Source of the DNA: Bryobacterales bacterium
GTDB lineage: Bacteria > Acidobacteriota > Terriglobia > Bryobacterales > Bryobacteraceae
Reading direction: 5' to 3'
Length of the DNA: 64,000 nt
Assembly (NCBI GenBank): GCA_020854055.1
Contig: JADZGD010000036.1
Coordinates: 92,966 to 156,965, forward strand
Below, one piece after another: positions 55,654-64,000 of the stretch. The position numbers and the translations under genes were made by a program. The notes beneath the pieces were generated by a model. The model was not told where the DNA came from and made no database searches. It saw only the letters and a program-made list of their open reading frames with translations. How positions within the stretch are numbered: the stretch's first letter is position 1; each line of letters starts with the position of its first letter.

Positions 55654-55798
55654 CAAGGCCGTTCCTCGAAAGCAAAACAGCTCCCGCATTGCGACCGTTT
55701 TCTTCCGGTCGCCGCTTGCTGGAGCCTCCCTCCTGAAGCAAATAGTGACGACGCAAGTTCTTGAGATTTTGTTCCCTGAAGTCTCTATGGTATCGCAG

Positions 55799-55842
55799 GC
55801 CGGAACCACCACCGCGGGCAAATTCGTGCGTGGTTCCGGCCG
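55799..55842 (-). terminator. Hairpin between the permease gene and tolC
   Basis: A perfect 12-bp stem (GGCCGGAACCAC / GTGGTTCCGGCC) with a 20-nt loop begins 16 nt after the permease stop on the minus strand. A second hairpin (55691-55697 with 55706-55712, GCGACCG/CGGTCGC) lies in the tolC leader. No T run follows either. They could lower read-through or stabilise the upstream mRNA. Confidence 0.5.
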
Positions 55843-55857
55843 CGTCGAACGGGCGGT

Positions 55858-57090
55858 TCATTCAAATCGCAGGGCGTCGATCGGGTCCAGGTAAGCCGCC
55901 TTTCGCGCCGGGTAGTAGCCGAAAGAAACCCCGACGATGACGGAGAATGCGAATGCCATCAGCACCGGCCACGGACCGAGCCGCGTCGACCATCCCGCCA
56001 GATAAGAGACAAGCGCCGACGCGGCGAAACCGAGCACGATCCCAATCACGCCGCCCAATACGGACAGCGTGGTCGCTTCCACCAGAAATTGAGTCAGAAT
56101 ATCGCCGGTTTTTGCGCCCATGGACTGCCGAAGACCGATTTCACGGGTTCGTTCGGTCACCGACACCAACATAATGTTCATGATCCCGATGCCGCCCACA
56201 ATAAGGGAAACCGATGCGATGGCGGCCAGCAGAATCGACATCACCCGCGCCGAAGTTTCCTGGGCCGAGAACACCTCTTCCATGTTGCGAATGTTGAAAT
56301 CATCGTCGGCGCCGGCCGCCAGGCGATGTCTCTGCCGAAGCAGCGCCGCGGTCTCCTCCTCGGCCTGCTTCATGATCTCCGGCCCCCGGGCCTGCACCAT
56401 GATCGACTGAACCGCGTTGGCGTTGGCCAGGTTTACGCCCAACACCTTTCGTTTGGCCGAAGAGATCGGCAGCAGGACGACGTCGTCCTGGTCCTGGCCG
56501 GTGGGCGTCTGGCCCTTGGCGGCCAGCACGCCGGCGACGGTGATCGGAACCTGCCTGATACGCACCACCTGGCCCACCGGATCGGCTCCGCCGAACAGCT
56601 TATCCGCCACGGTCTTGCCCAGCCAGGCCACCTTGGCGGCCGAATCGACATCATGGCTGGTGAAGGCACGGCCTTGCGCGATCGCGATCTCGCGAATATC
56701 CAGGTAGGCCGGTGTCGTGCCCTGGATGGACGTCGACCAGTTGCTGTTACCGTAAACGACCAGGCCGGCGCCGCGTACCGCCGGAGCCGCCGCCTGTACG
56801 GACGGACATTCGGCGGCTATGGCCTCAGCGTCATTCTCGGTGAGTGTGGAAGCCGCTCCCGTGCCGAGATGTACGCCGCCTCGATTCATACTCCCCGATA
56901 GCACGATGATCACGTTGCTGCCAATGCTGGCGATCTCGCTCTGAATCCGCGCCGTTGCGCCGGCGCCGATAGCCACCATGGCGATCACCGCGCCGACACC
57001 GATGATGATGCCGAGCATGGTCAGCGCCGAGCGCAGCTTGTTGACACGCAACGACCGCAGGGCAATTCGAAGACTTGCTGAGAGGTTCAT
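55858..57090 (-). CDS. MacB-type ABC transporter permease
   Basis: 410 residues. One N-terminal membrane helix (ALTMLGIIIGVGAVIAMVAI), a large MacB periplasmic core domain (about 50-280), and three C-terminal helices of the FtsX domain (ASVSLIVGGIGIMNIMLVSV, then the TTLSVLGGVIGIVLGF segment). The coupling segment is TERTREIGLRQSMGAKTGDI. It is encoded separately from its ATPase. The start overlaps the ATPase stop by 4 nt. The family moves peptides, lipoproteins or drugs outwards with TolC. Confidence 0.92.
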   Translation of the reverse strand: MNLSASLRIALRSLRVNKLRSALTMLGIIIGVGAVIAMVAIGAGATARIQSEIASIGSNVIIVLSGSMNRGGVHLGTGAASTLTENDAEAIAAECPSVQAAAPAVRGAGLVVYGNSNWSTSIQGTTPAYLDIREIAIAQGRAFTSHDVDSAAKVAWLGKTVADKLFGGADPVGQVVRIRQVPITVAGVLAAKGQTPTGQDQDDVVLLPISSAKRKVLGVNLANANAVQSIMVQARGPEIMKQAEEETAALLRQRHRLAAGADDDFNIRNMEEVFSAQETSARVMSILLAAIASVSLIVGGIGIMNIMLVSVTERTREIGLRQSMGAKTGDILTQFLVEATTLSVLGGVIGIVLGFAASALVSYLAGWSTRLGPWPVLMAFAFSVIVGVSFGYYPARKAAYLDPIDALRFE

Positions 57091-57824
57091 GCCGCTGCCT
57101 CCTCCCGTCCGGACAACTCCCGGGCGGCTACTCTTGGCGCCGCTACACGTTCGTCCTGCACAATCCGGCCGTCGCGGAAGTGCAGAACACGGTCCGCATA
57201 AGCCGCAATATCGGGCTCGTGTGTCACCAGCACCAGGGTGATTCCCTGCTCGCGATTCAGCTTCTGAAAGATCGCCATCACCTCAATGCTGGTGGCGGAA
57301 TCCAGCGCCCCGGTGGGCTCGTCGGCCATGATGATGCGGGGCCGGTTCACCAGCGACCGCGCGATGGCCACCCGCTGTTGCTGCCCGCCGGAGAGCTGGT
57401 TGGGGTAATGATGCTCCCGGCCGGCCAGACCCACGGCTTGAAGCGCCGCCGCCGCCCTCCGGCGGCGCTCCTCCGCGGGCACTCCGGCGTACAGCATGGG
57501 GAGTTCCACGTTTTCGAGCGCGCTGGTACGGGCCAGCAGATTGAAGCTCTGGAAAACGAAGCCGATCTTCTGGTTGCGAATCTCCGCCAGCCGGTCGCGG
57601 TCGAGTTCGCCTACACGCTCACCGTCCAGACGATAGATACCCGAACTCGGCCGGTCGAGGCAGCCGAGAATGTTCATCAGGGTGGACTTCCCCGAACCGG
57701 AGGCGCCCATAATGGCGGTAAACTCCCCTTGGGCGATGCCGAGCGAGACACCGCGGAGGGCGGTGACCGTGACGTCTCCCATGCAGTACCGTTTGACGAC
57801 GTTTTCAAGCTCGATGGTGGCCAT
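57087..57824 (-). CDS. MacB/LolD-type ABC transporter ATPase
   Basis: 245 residues. Walker [18 protein letters not shown]-loop [11 protein letters not shown], signature [15 protein letters not shown], Walker [15 protein letters not shown] and the switch histidine in [13 protein letters not shown] strong GGGAGGAAA sits just before the ATG. It powers the neighbouring permease. Gene order adaptor-ATPase-permease-TolC is typical of a tripartite MacAB-like pump. Confidence 0.94.
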   Translation of the reverse strand: MATIELENVVKRYCMGDVTVTALRGVSLGIAQGEFTAIMGASGSGKSTLMNILGCLDRPSSGIYRLDGERVGELDRDRLAEIRNQKIGFVFQSFNLLARTSALENVELPMLYAGVPAEERRRRAAAALQAVGLAGREHHYPNQLSGGQQQRVAIARSLVNRPRIIMADEPTGALDSATSIEVMAIFQKLNREQGITLVLVTHEPDIAAYADRVLHFRDGRIVQDERVAAPRVAARELSGREEAAA

Positions 57825-57847
57825 GACCTTTTTCCTCCCGATGCGGC

Positions 57848-59239
57848 TCAGAATCCGGGGCCGCGGCGTCCGCCTCCCGCCCTGGCCGAAACCGGGCCGC
57901 GATTGCCGTTGGAAGCAATGCCATCGGCGGCAACAATCACCCGGTCACCCGCTTTGAGGTCTCCAGCCACCACCTCGCTGTAGGCGCCGTCGGTGATGCC
58001 GAGTTTGACCCGCACCGCCGTGGGCTCTCCATGGGCGTCTTCCACCCAGATACTCTGCATTCCGTCAGGTCTGGAAGCCGTGGCGGCATGCACCGTGGTT
58101 GGCGGATCGCCGCTAATGGGAGGCCGGAACCTCAAGGCGGCATTGGGGATCTTCAACGCCTGGTCGCGGCGATCGGTGAGAATTTTCACGTTGGCCGTCA
58201 TACCCGGGAACAGTTTGAGGCCGGTGTTCTGCACGCCGATCACGACATCGTAGGTAATCACGTTCTGTACGTTGATGGGGGCGCGGCGGATCTCCTTCAC
58301 CTCTCCGTGAAAGTCCTGGCCCGGATAGGCGTCCACCGTGAAATTGGCCGGCTGCCCCAGGCGCACGCGCCCGATGTCGGCCTCATCCACGTTCGTGTCC
58401 ACCTGCATGTTGGTCAAGTCCTGGGCAATCTCAAAAATAGTGGGCGCCTGAAAACTGGCCGCCACCGTCTGGCCGACGTCCATCTGGCGGGCGATCACGG
58501 TGCCATCGACCGGAGCGCGAATGAACGTATGCTCCAGGTCCAGTTCAGCCTGCTGCAGGTTGGCGGCAGCCTGCTTAACCTGTGCCTTGGCCTGGGTCAA
58601 TTGGGTGACGGTCACAGCACGATTGGCGCGGGCCGCGGCGACTCTTCCTTCCGCTGCCTTGAGGCCGGACTTCGATGCTTCCACCGAGGCCAGCGCACCG
58701 TCATAAACCGCCTTGGCGGTGTCACGATCCTCAAGCGCGATCAAGCCGGCTTTAAACAGCTCCAGCCGGCGGTCATACTTGGTCCTGGCGTCGAGCAGGC
58801 TGGCATTGTCTTTCGAGATATTGGCTTTGGCCGTGTCAAGGTCCGCCTGGGCGGCGGCGATGTCCGCGTCGGCCCGGCTGACCGACGCATTCGCGTTGAC
58901 CACGGCCGCTTCGGCGCTTTCCAGCGCCGCCCTGGCCTGGTTGGCTCGCGCCTGGAACATTGCCGGATCGATCCGCGCCACCAACTGGCCTTTGGTCACC
59001 TTCGTATTGAAGTTGGCGTACAAGGCTTGGATATTGCCGGAAACCTGGCTACCCACCTGCACGGTCACAACGGCGTTGGAGTTGCCGGTGGCAGAAATGC
59101 TCGAAGCAAGCGGGCCGCGTTCCACGGCTACCGTGCGATAGCGGACCGTGGTTCCTCTGCCCAGCCAGAACCAGAGACCGGCCGCGGCCAGCGCCATGGC
59201 TGTGCCGATCATGAGTTTCCGCTGCGGTGCCCGTTTCAT
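57848..59239 (-). CDS. Periplasmic adaptor (MacA-like membrane fusion protein)
   Basis: 463 residues from the ATG at 59239, supported by GGAGG five bases upstream (an ATG four codons earlier is less likely). An N-terminal anchor helix (KLMIGTAMALAAAGLWFWLG) is followed by a split lipoyl domain, a long hairpin coiled coil (about 95-215, Ala/Asp/Lys-rich), a beta-barrel domain with RAPVDGTVIARQMDVGQTV, and a membrane-proximal domain. The C-terminus is Gly/Arg-rich (RAGGGRRGPGF). It links the inner-membrane MacB-like pump to TolC. It is the first gene of the efflux operon. Confidence 0.92.
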   Translation of the reverse strand: MKRAPQRKLMIGTAMALAAAGLWFWLGRGTTVRYRTVAVERGPLASSISATGNSNAVVTVQVGSQVSGNIQALYANFNTKVTKGQLVARIDPAMFQARANQARAALESAEAAVVNANASVSRADADIAAAQADLDTAKANISKDNASLLDARTKYDRRLELFKAGLIALEDRDTAKAVYDGALASVEASKSGLKAAEGRVAAARANRAVTVTQLTQAKAQVKQAAANLQQAELDLEHTFIRAPVDGTVIARQMDVGQTVAASFQAPTIFEIAQDLTNMQVDTNVDEADIGRVRLGQPANFTVDAYPGQDFHGEVKEIRRAPINVQNVITYDVVIGVQNTGLKLFPGMTANVKILTDRRDQALKIPNAALRFRPPISGDPPTTVHAATASRPDGMQSIWVEDAHGEPTAVRVKLGITDGAYSEVVAGDLKAGDRVIVAADGIASNGNRGPVSARAGGGRRGPGF

Positions 59240-59336
59240 AAGCGCCTCCACTTTCGATCTATTGAGAAGACGTCACACACCGGCACGAATGCGGTAAAGT
59301 TCTGTAAACCAAAGGTAAATGTGTTTCGCCGAGCGA

Positions 59337-59345
59337 TGCTATAGT
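59337..59345 (+). promoter_or_regulatory. Extended -10 for pyrE
   Basis: TGcTATAGT overlaps a possible GTG start at 59344 and lies 7 nt before the GTG at 59353. If it is used, transcription starts at about 59352, so translation would begin at 59353 on a leaderless message. Confidence 0.5.
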
Positions 59346-59352
59346 GGCAGTG

Positions 59353-59946
59353 GTGACTGAAGAGGCAACGTTGGTTCTTCCGGCTTTCGAACAAACGGGC
59401 GCATATTTACGCGGCCATTTTCGTCTGACCAGTGGCCTGCACAGTCCGGAATATCTTCAATGTGCGCGGGTATTGCAGCACCCGGCGCATGCCGAACGAT
59501 TCGGCCAGGCTCTGGCGCGCAAACTCCAGGCGTTGGAACCGGGGACCGACATTCGGACCGTGGCGGCGCCGGCGATCGGCGGGTTGATCATCGGCCACGA
59601 GGTGGCTCGTGCCCTGGGTGCTCGTTTCATCTTTACCGAGCGCGATGGCAATGGAAAGATGACCCTGCGGCGGGGCTTCGCCGTCGAACCGGATGAGACG
59701 GCCGTGGTGATTGAAGACGTCATTACCACCGGGGGCAGTTCGCGCGAGGTAATCGACATCCTGCAACTGGCCGGGGCCAGGGTAGTGGGCGCCGGATCCA
59801 TCATCGATCGCAGCGGCGGCCGGGCCGATCTGGGAGTGAAACGGGTGGCGCTGGCAACGCTCGAAGTGATTGCCTATCGCCCGGAGTTGTGCCCGATGTG
59901 TGCCCAGGGTTCGGTGGCCGTCAAGCCCGGCTCGCGCCCCTCCTGA
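59353..59946 (+). CDS. pyrE: Orotate phosphoribosyltransferase
   Basis: 197 residues from the GTG at 59353; a GTG at 59344 adds three residues but lies in the -10 element. It converts orotate to OMP with PRPP in pyrimidine synthesis. The PRPP-binding signature is AVVIEDVITTGGSSREVID. The N-terminal substrate region LRGHFRLTSGLHSPEYLQ and the flexible catalytic loop near ERDGNGKMTLRRGF are seen. A CPMC pair near the C-terminus, found in the longer OPRT subfamily, may bind metal. truA overlaps its stop by one base. Confidence 0.93.
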   Translation: MTEEATLVLPAFEQTGAYLRGHFRLTSGLHSPEYLQCARVLQHPAHAERFGQALARKLQALEPGTDIRTVAAPAIGGLIIGHEVARALGARFIFTERDGNGKMTLRRGFAVEPDETAVVIEDVITTGGSSREVIDILQLAGARVVGAGSIIDRSGGRADLGVKRVALATLEVIAYRPELCPMCAQGSVAVKPGSRPS

Positions 59947-60695
59947 TGCGCCGTATCCGAATTACGGTCAGCTACGACGGTACGGAATACCACGGCTGGC
60001 AACTCCAGCCGGGTCTGGCCACCATTCAAGGTGTGCTCGAGCAGATTCTTGGGGGAATCGAAGGCCGGCCCGTCGCTGTCCACGGTTCCGGACGCACCGA
60101 CGCCGGCGTCCACGCCCTGGCTCAGGCGGCGGCCTTTGACCTGACGAATCCCATACCGGTGACGAATTTACGCAAGGCCGTGAACCGCCTGCTGCCGCCC
60201 GATATTCGTATCACGTCGGCGGAGGAAACCGGGCCGGATTTCCATCCGCGCTTCAACGCCAGGGCCAAGACCTACGAGTATCGAATCTTCCGGGGTGAAG
60301 TCTGCCCGCCTTTTGAACGCCGCTACGTCTATCATCATCCCTATCCGCTGGATGAAGACGCGGTTGCCGAAGCCGCCGGGCTGTTCGTTGGAGCACACGA
60401 TTTCGCCGCCTTCGCCGCGGCCGATCAAACAGATGTTCCGGGGACGCCGAGAGTGCGCACCGTGTTTTCGTCCGCCGCCTGGCGCGACTGCGACCGGCTG
60501 CTGTTTCGTATTCGCGGCAGCGGCTTTCTGAAGCACATGGTGCGCAACATGACGGGTTTGCTGCTCGAGGTGGGCAAGGGTAACCTTTCACCGGACGATG
60601 TCAGGGAGCGGCTGGCTACGCCGGCCGCATTCCGTCCGGGTCCGGCCGCGCCCGCCCGCGGCCTGTTTCTGATCAGCGTGGAGTACCCGTCTTAA
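59946..60695 (+). CDS. truA: tRNA pseudouridine synthase A
   Basis: 249 residues from the ATG at 59946, which overlaps the pyrE stop (TGATG). It makes pseudouridine at positions 38-40 of tRNAs. The opening MRRIRITVSYDGTEYHGWQL and the catalytic-aspartate motif GSGRTDAGVHALAQAA are canonical, and the closing FLKHMVRNMTGLLLEVGKG fits the family. It is co-transcribed with pyrE. The last 23 bases overlap the convergent membrane-protein gene. Confidence 0.95.
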   Translation: MRRIRITVSYDGTEYHGWQLQPGLATIQGVLEQILGGIEGRPVAVHGSGRTDAGVHALAQAAAFDLTNPIPVTNLRKAVNRLLPPDIRITSAEETGPDFHPRFNARAKTYEYRIFRGEVCPPFERRYVYHHPYPLDEDAVAEAAGLFVGAHDFAAFAAADQTDVPGTPRVRTVFSSAAWRDCDRLLFRIRGSGFLKHMVRNMTGLLLEVGKGNLSPDDVRERLATPAAFRPGPAAPARGLFLISVEYPS

Positions 60696-62364
60696 AGCCC
60701 AGCGATCCGATTGCCATCCCCAGGTCCCGGCTGTCTCCGGGCGGGTGAAATTCGGGAGTCGTCACCAGTTCGATCGTGCAGAGCGCCCGCGCCTCGCCGG
60801 GAATGCTCCAGGTGACCGTTTGCCAGCCGGGCCGGGAAAATTCTCTGGCTGGCAGCGCCACGCCGTCCAGGGTCACCTGAAGCCGCGGGTGCCCCACCGT
60901 GGCCAATTGGAGATCGGCGACGTTGACGCTCATCTCGAAGATCCTCGCTTCGGCCGGCCGGGCCAGTTCCACGGCGGCCTTCGGGCGAGTCCAGCGAAAC
61001 CCTCCCTCACGCGGATACCAGCCGGAGGTGAGTTGCCATACCGGCCCGCTGATGGCGACGTCGATGAAGGAGGCGTCCTTTTCCCGGGCCGCCGCCAGTA
61101 ACCGGTGCTCGCGCGGATCCCAGGTCAACATCGCCACCGGCCTGCCGCTGGATCGTTCCTTCAAATTGGAATCCTCAATCGAAGCCAGTTCCACCTCGTC
61201 GCGGAACAGGACGCGGAGCGCACCCTTCACTCCCCAGGGCCGCATCGCATCGGGAAGACCGTCGTAGAGGAAGACCCGGAGGGCGGGAGACCGCCGCTGT
61301 AATTGGACCAGCTCGGACACATATCGCCGGTTGTCGGCGGCGCCAGCCATGAAGCCGGAACGGCTTGAGCGCAGGGCGGCGTAGTTCATCGGCACCCAGA
61401 TCAGGTAGAACGCGGCCACCCCGGCGAGCGCCACGCGGGAGCGCGAAGCCAATCCGGCCAGTGCGATTGCACCGCCGATCAGTGGAACGTATAGGTATGC
61501 TCCGAACAACCGGCCGGGAAGAAACAGAATCGGCAGCATCAGGGCGGCCAAGGTTACAACGCCCCAGCTAGCCCGCCGATCCTTCGCCGCCAGCGGCACA
61601 ATCAGCAGGACGAGGCCGGCGAAAGGCGCTAGCCCCAGCTTGGTTGAGTAGAAACGGATCGTTGTAGCCAATGCCGGCAGCGTCAACCGGAACTGGTAGT
61701 CGGCATCCGGATTGGGAGCAACCAACAGAGCCTGCAGGCCAAACAGCGCCGATACGGCGAAGTAGGGAATCAACCGGCGCCACTTCCTGTCTCCCAAGCG
61801 CCACTCGTACCAGGCCAACGCCACCGGCAGCATCACTGCCAGTTCCTTGGATTTATAGGCGAGCCAAAGGCAGACGAAGCTGAGAATCCAACGGCGGCGG
61901 ACGTAGGCCAAAAGGCAGAGCAGCGAAAACAGCCCGCACAGCACGTCGAAGACGTACATCGGCTTCCAGTAGACCTCAAACAACCCCATGTGGCACACAA
62001 ACAACAGCGCGCCCGCGGCGGCCTGCCACGGATCGAACTTCAGGCTTCGCAACAGGAGCCACAGCAGGATGATGGAGATCGCATGCAGCATTTGAAGAAC
62101 AGCCAGGTAGGGGGCGTAATTGAGTCCCGCCAGCCGGCCCATCATCCAGTAATAGAAGTGGCCTGCCGGGCGGAAATTCTGCTGGTAGAATCGAGGCGTT
62201 ACAAGGCCCGTAGCGAACGCGGCAGCGCCGGTTCCCCGGGTCCAGCCGATGTTGTCCAGGTCGTCCGGATCGAAGTAGCCTTTGTAGGCGGTCCGGCTTA
62301 CTCCGAGGAAAGCCAGCACTAGCGCCAGCGCGATCAGGGCGGGGTAACGCTTCCCGGAGGACAC
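60673..62364 (-). CDS. Polytopic membrane protein, glycosyltransferase-like, with C-terminal beta domain
   Basis: 563 residues, GTG start. About ten predicted helices occupy residues 10-340. The first loop carries FDPDDLDNIGWTR and the acidic pair expected of GT39/GT-C-like enzymes, though weaker than in the gene at 48965. The remaining 220 residues are soluble and beta-rich (RIFEMSVNVADLQLATVGHP), possibly a carbohydrate-binding sandwich. I recognise no exact family; a lipid-linked sugar transferase or polysaccharide polymerase role is an inference. It converges with truA, overlapping by 23 bases. Confidence 0.65.
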   Translation of the reverse strand: MSSGKRYPALIALALVLAFLGVSRTAYKGYFDPDDLDNIGWTRGTGAAAFATGLVTPRFYQQNFRPAGHFYYWMMGRLAGLNYAPYLAVLQMLHAISIILLWLLLRSLKFDPWQAAAGALLFVCHMGLFEVYWKPMYVFDVLCGLFSLLCLLAYVRRRWILSFVCLWLAYKSKELAVMLPVALAWYEWRLGDRKWRRLIPYFAVSALFGLQALLVAPNPDADYQFRLTLPALATTIRFYSTKLGLAPFAGLVLLIVPLAAKDRRASWGVVTLAALMLPILFLPGRLFGAYLYVPLIGGAIALAGLASRSRVALAGVAAFYLIWVPMNYAALRSSRSGFMAGAADNRRYVSELVQLQRRSPALRVFLYDGLPDAMRPWGVKGALRVLFRDEVELASIEDSNLKERSSGRPVAMLTWDPREHRLLAAAREKDASFIDVAISGPVWQLTSGWYPREGGFRWTRPKAAVELARPAEARIFEMSVNVADLQLATVGHPRLQVTLDGVALPAREFSRPGWQTVTWSIPGEARALCTIELVTTPEFHPPGDSRDLGMAIGSLGFKTGTPR

Positions 62365-62416
62365 TGGAACTCATTAGAGCAGGTGCGTGGCGGCGCGTGC
62401 AAAGCGGGACACAACC

Positions 62417-64000
62417 TCAGGCGGGAGCCCGATCCGGGGCAGCCAGCGCCAGCGACCGTTCAGAACTGACCCACCGCTGTAGGGCCTCGGTGAGTTCCTC
62501 CGGATGGATCGGTTTGCTGATATAGTCGTCCATTCCGGATTCGAGGCATTTCTCCCGGTCGCCATGCATGGCATGGGCGGTCATGGCGATGATCGGAATC
62601 CGGTGAAATGCCTGCTGGCAGCGCCGGATCTGGGCGGTAGTGCGGAAGCCGTCCATCAGCGGCATCTGGCAATCCATCAGGATTACCCGGTAGGATCCCT
62701 GTTCGAGCATTTGCAGCGCTTCGATGCCGTTCGCGGCGAGGCCGGTGCGGTAACCCAGTTTCTCCACGATCCGCGTTGCGACCCTTTGGTTGACAGCATT
62801 ATCCTCGGCGATAAGAACCAGCGGGCTGTCATCGTGGATTGGTGGCGCCTGGTGTATCTGCCGGGCCAGATGGATCAGTGACTGCCCGATGCCTTCAGCC
62901 GGCTCTGCCTGGGGCGTGAGCAATGCAGAGAGCGCCGAAATACGCACTGGCTTGGTTAGCATTGCGGTGAAGCCGCGCTCACGGGCCTCGCTGCCATTGA
63001 CGTGCTGGCCGAATGGTGTCAGCAGGATCAGTTGAGTGCTGGTCAGCGGAACTTCGGACCGGATCCGGTCCGCCATCTCCGCGGCCGAGACCCCCCCTAC
63101 GTTCGCGTCGACCAGGACGTAATGATAGGGCTGCTCTTCCCGGTTGCTCCGGGCGAGTTCCTCTACCGCCTGATGCGCGCCGGGTGCGACTCTGGCTGCG
63201 GCGCCCGATGCTCGCAATAGCTCCACAATGGAGGAACCAACCACTGGCGTGTCGTCCACCACCAGAATTCGCAGCGCTTCAAGCCCCGCGCCGCCGGCGG
63301 GTTTACTCTCCGCTGCCGGCGCCAGCAAGCGGGCGGTAAACCAGAATATCGAGCCGGCGCCAGGGTGGCTGAAGACTCCAATCTGGCCGTCCATGATCTC
63401 CACCAATTGTTTGGAAATTGCCAATCCCAGCCCGGTTCCTCCATAGCGGCGAGTGGATGATCCGTCTACCTGGCAGAAGGGCTCAAAGATCCGTTCGGTC
63501 GCATCCGGCGGTATCCCGATCCCGGTATCCTCCACTTCGAATCGCACCAGTAAACCTTCACCGGCGTCTTCCAGCAGGCTTCCACGGACCATCACGTGGC
63601 CGGTCTCGGTGAACTTGACCGCATTGCCCACCAGGTTGGTTAGCACTTGCCGGATGCGCCCGGGCGCGCCGCGCACCAGCGACGGCAATTCCGGCGGAAG
63701 CAGAGCGGCGATTTCGATTCCTTTCGATTCAGCGCGCTCGGAAAGCAGTTCGAGCACCGCGTAGACGGTAGCATGGAGGTCGAAATCCACGCTCTCCAGC
63801 GTCATCCGTCCCGCTTCGATTTTGGAAAAATCGAGAATATCGCTCAAAATCTCCAGCAGGAATTCCGCCGAGTGACTCACGGTTTCGGCGTATTCCCGCT
63901 GCTCCGGGGTGAGGTCCGTCTCGAGCAATAACCGGTTCATGCCAATGACGCCATTCATCGGCGTACGGATCTCGTGGCTGACATTGGCCAGGAACTCGGA
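62417..64000 (-). CDS. Hybrid sensor histidine kinase/response regulator (5' end outside window)
   Basis: The coding frame runs from the right edge to the stop at 62417, so the sensor N-terminus is missing. The first residues in the window are [20 protein letters not shown], containing the phosphorylated histidine of HisKA. The HATPase domain follows with [15 protein letters not shown] (N box), [14 protein letters not shown] (G1) and [13 protein letters not shown] (G2). Then come two receiver-like domains. The first ([20 protein letters not shown]) keeps an aspartate in VLVDANVGG but is divergent. The second is complete, with [15 protein letters not shown], the phosphorylation Asp in [13 protein letters not shown] and the lysine in [10 protein letters not shown]. 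It is an unorthodox kinase of the BarA/TorS type, and the signal is unknown. Confidence 0.93.
   Translation of the reverse strand, partial: SEFLANVSHEIRTPMNGVIGMNRLLLETDLTPEQREYAETVSHSAEFLLEILSDILDFSKIEAGRMTLESVDFDLHATVYAVLELLSERAESKGIEIAALLPPELPSLVRGAPGRIRQVLTNLVGNAVKFTETGHVMVRGSLLEDAGEGLLVRFEVEDTGIGIPPDATERIFEPFCQVDGSSTRRYGGTGLGLAISKQLVEIMDGQIGVFSHPGAGSIFWFTARLLAPAAESKPAGGAGLEALRILVVDDTPVVGSSIVELLRASGAAARVAPGAHQAVEELARSNREEQPYHYVLVDANVGGVSAAEMADRIRSEVPLTSTQLILLTPFGQHVNGSEARERGFTAMLTKPVRISALSALLTPQAEPAEGIGQSLIHLARQIHQAPPIHDDSPLVLIAEDNAVNQRVATRIVEKLGYRTGLAANGIEALQMLEQGSYRVILMDCQMPLMDGFRTTAQIRRCQQAFHRIPIIAMTAHAMHGDREKCLESGMDDYISKPIHPEELTEALQRWVSSERSLALAAPDRAPA

Overview
The window is a GC-rich bacterial chromosome segment. 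I infer a member of the Acidobacteriota, probably near the Solibacter/Bryobacter branch. The basis is the gene content: a DUF2934 protein, a secreted PEGA-domain protein, many small secreted proteins of unknown function, a UPF0182 membrane protein and a DUF5054-type GH38-like enzyme. No rRNA or other strong phylogenetic marker is present, so this is an inference. Most of the window is ordinary housekeeping sequence in short operons with 1-4 nt start/stop overlaps.

Layout. 1-8.5 kb: 3' end of pyrC, a UPF0182 protein, a very large repeat protein with a degenerate GGDEF-like end, a glycine-zipper secreted protein and mutY. 9-18.2 kb: DNA repair genes (uvrA, lexA, nfo) with a TPR protein, two small secreted helical proteins and a three-part methyltransferase. 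18.1-28.5 kb: leuS, a PEGA protein, pyruvate carboxylase, a PDZ protein with an esterase-like fold, homoserine dehydrogenase, an exported methyltransferase and tRNA-Ser(GCU). 28.55-32.28 kb: a scrambled accessory island next to the tRNA. It holds a 5'-truncated and frameshifted integrase, a fragment of a surface-protein gene, a chimeric ORF joining part of an adenine DNA methyltransferase to an FG-GAP propeller, and an IS-derived element with about 24-bp inverted repeats around a transposase remnant. 32.3-41.8 kb: a GH38-like enzyme, an ABC-F protein, an RNase H-like exonuclease, and a cluster of two GT9 heptosyltransferase-like genes flanking a degenerate cytidylyltransferase. 41.8-45.8 kb: the phoH-ybeY-corC-era-BON operon. 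46-52.6 kb: an aldo/keto reductase, a secreted protein, and an asnB-GT39-GT4 cluster whose genes overlap. 53.7-59.2 kb: a MacA-MacB(ATPase)-MacB(permease)-TolC efflux operon. 59.3-64 kb: pyrE-truA, a membrane glycosyltransferase-like protein, and most of a hybrid histidine kinase that runs off the right edge.

How the genes fit together. The repair block could form part of an SOS-related region, although I could not recognise a LexA operator. The GT9 cluster, the membrane glycosyltransferases and the asnB cluster point to envelope glycan assembly. The phoH-ybeY-era group serves ribosome maturation.

The most unusual signals are these. First, the chimeric and rearranged island, with a breakpoint I can place near 29826. 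Second, a recurring promoter layout in which a -10 element (often an extended TGn form) lies 6-8 nt before the start codon, which suggests leaderless mRNAs for several genes. Third, a palindromic -10 shared by two divergent genes that are only 23 bp apart. Fourth, an actively duplicating repeat array inside the GGDEF-like protein. I found no CRISPR array and no complete novel defence system.
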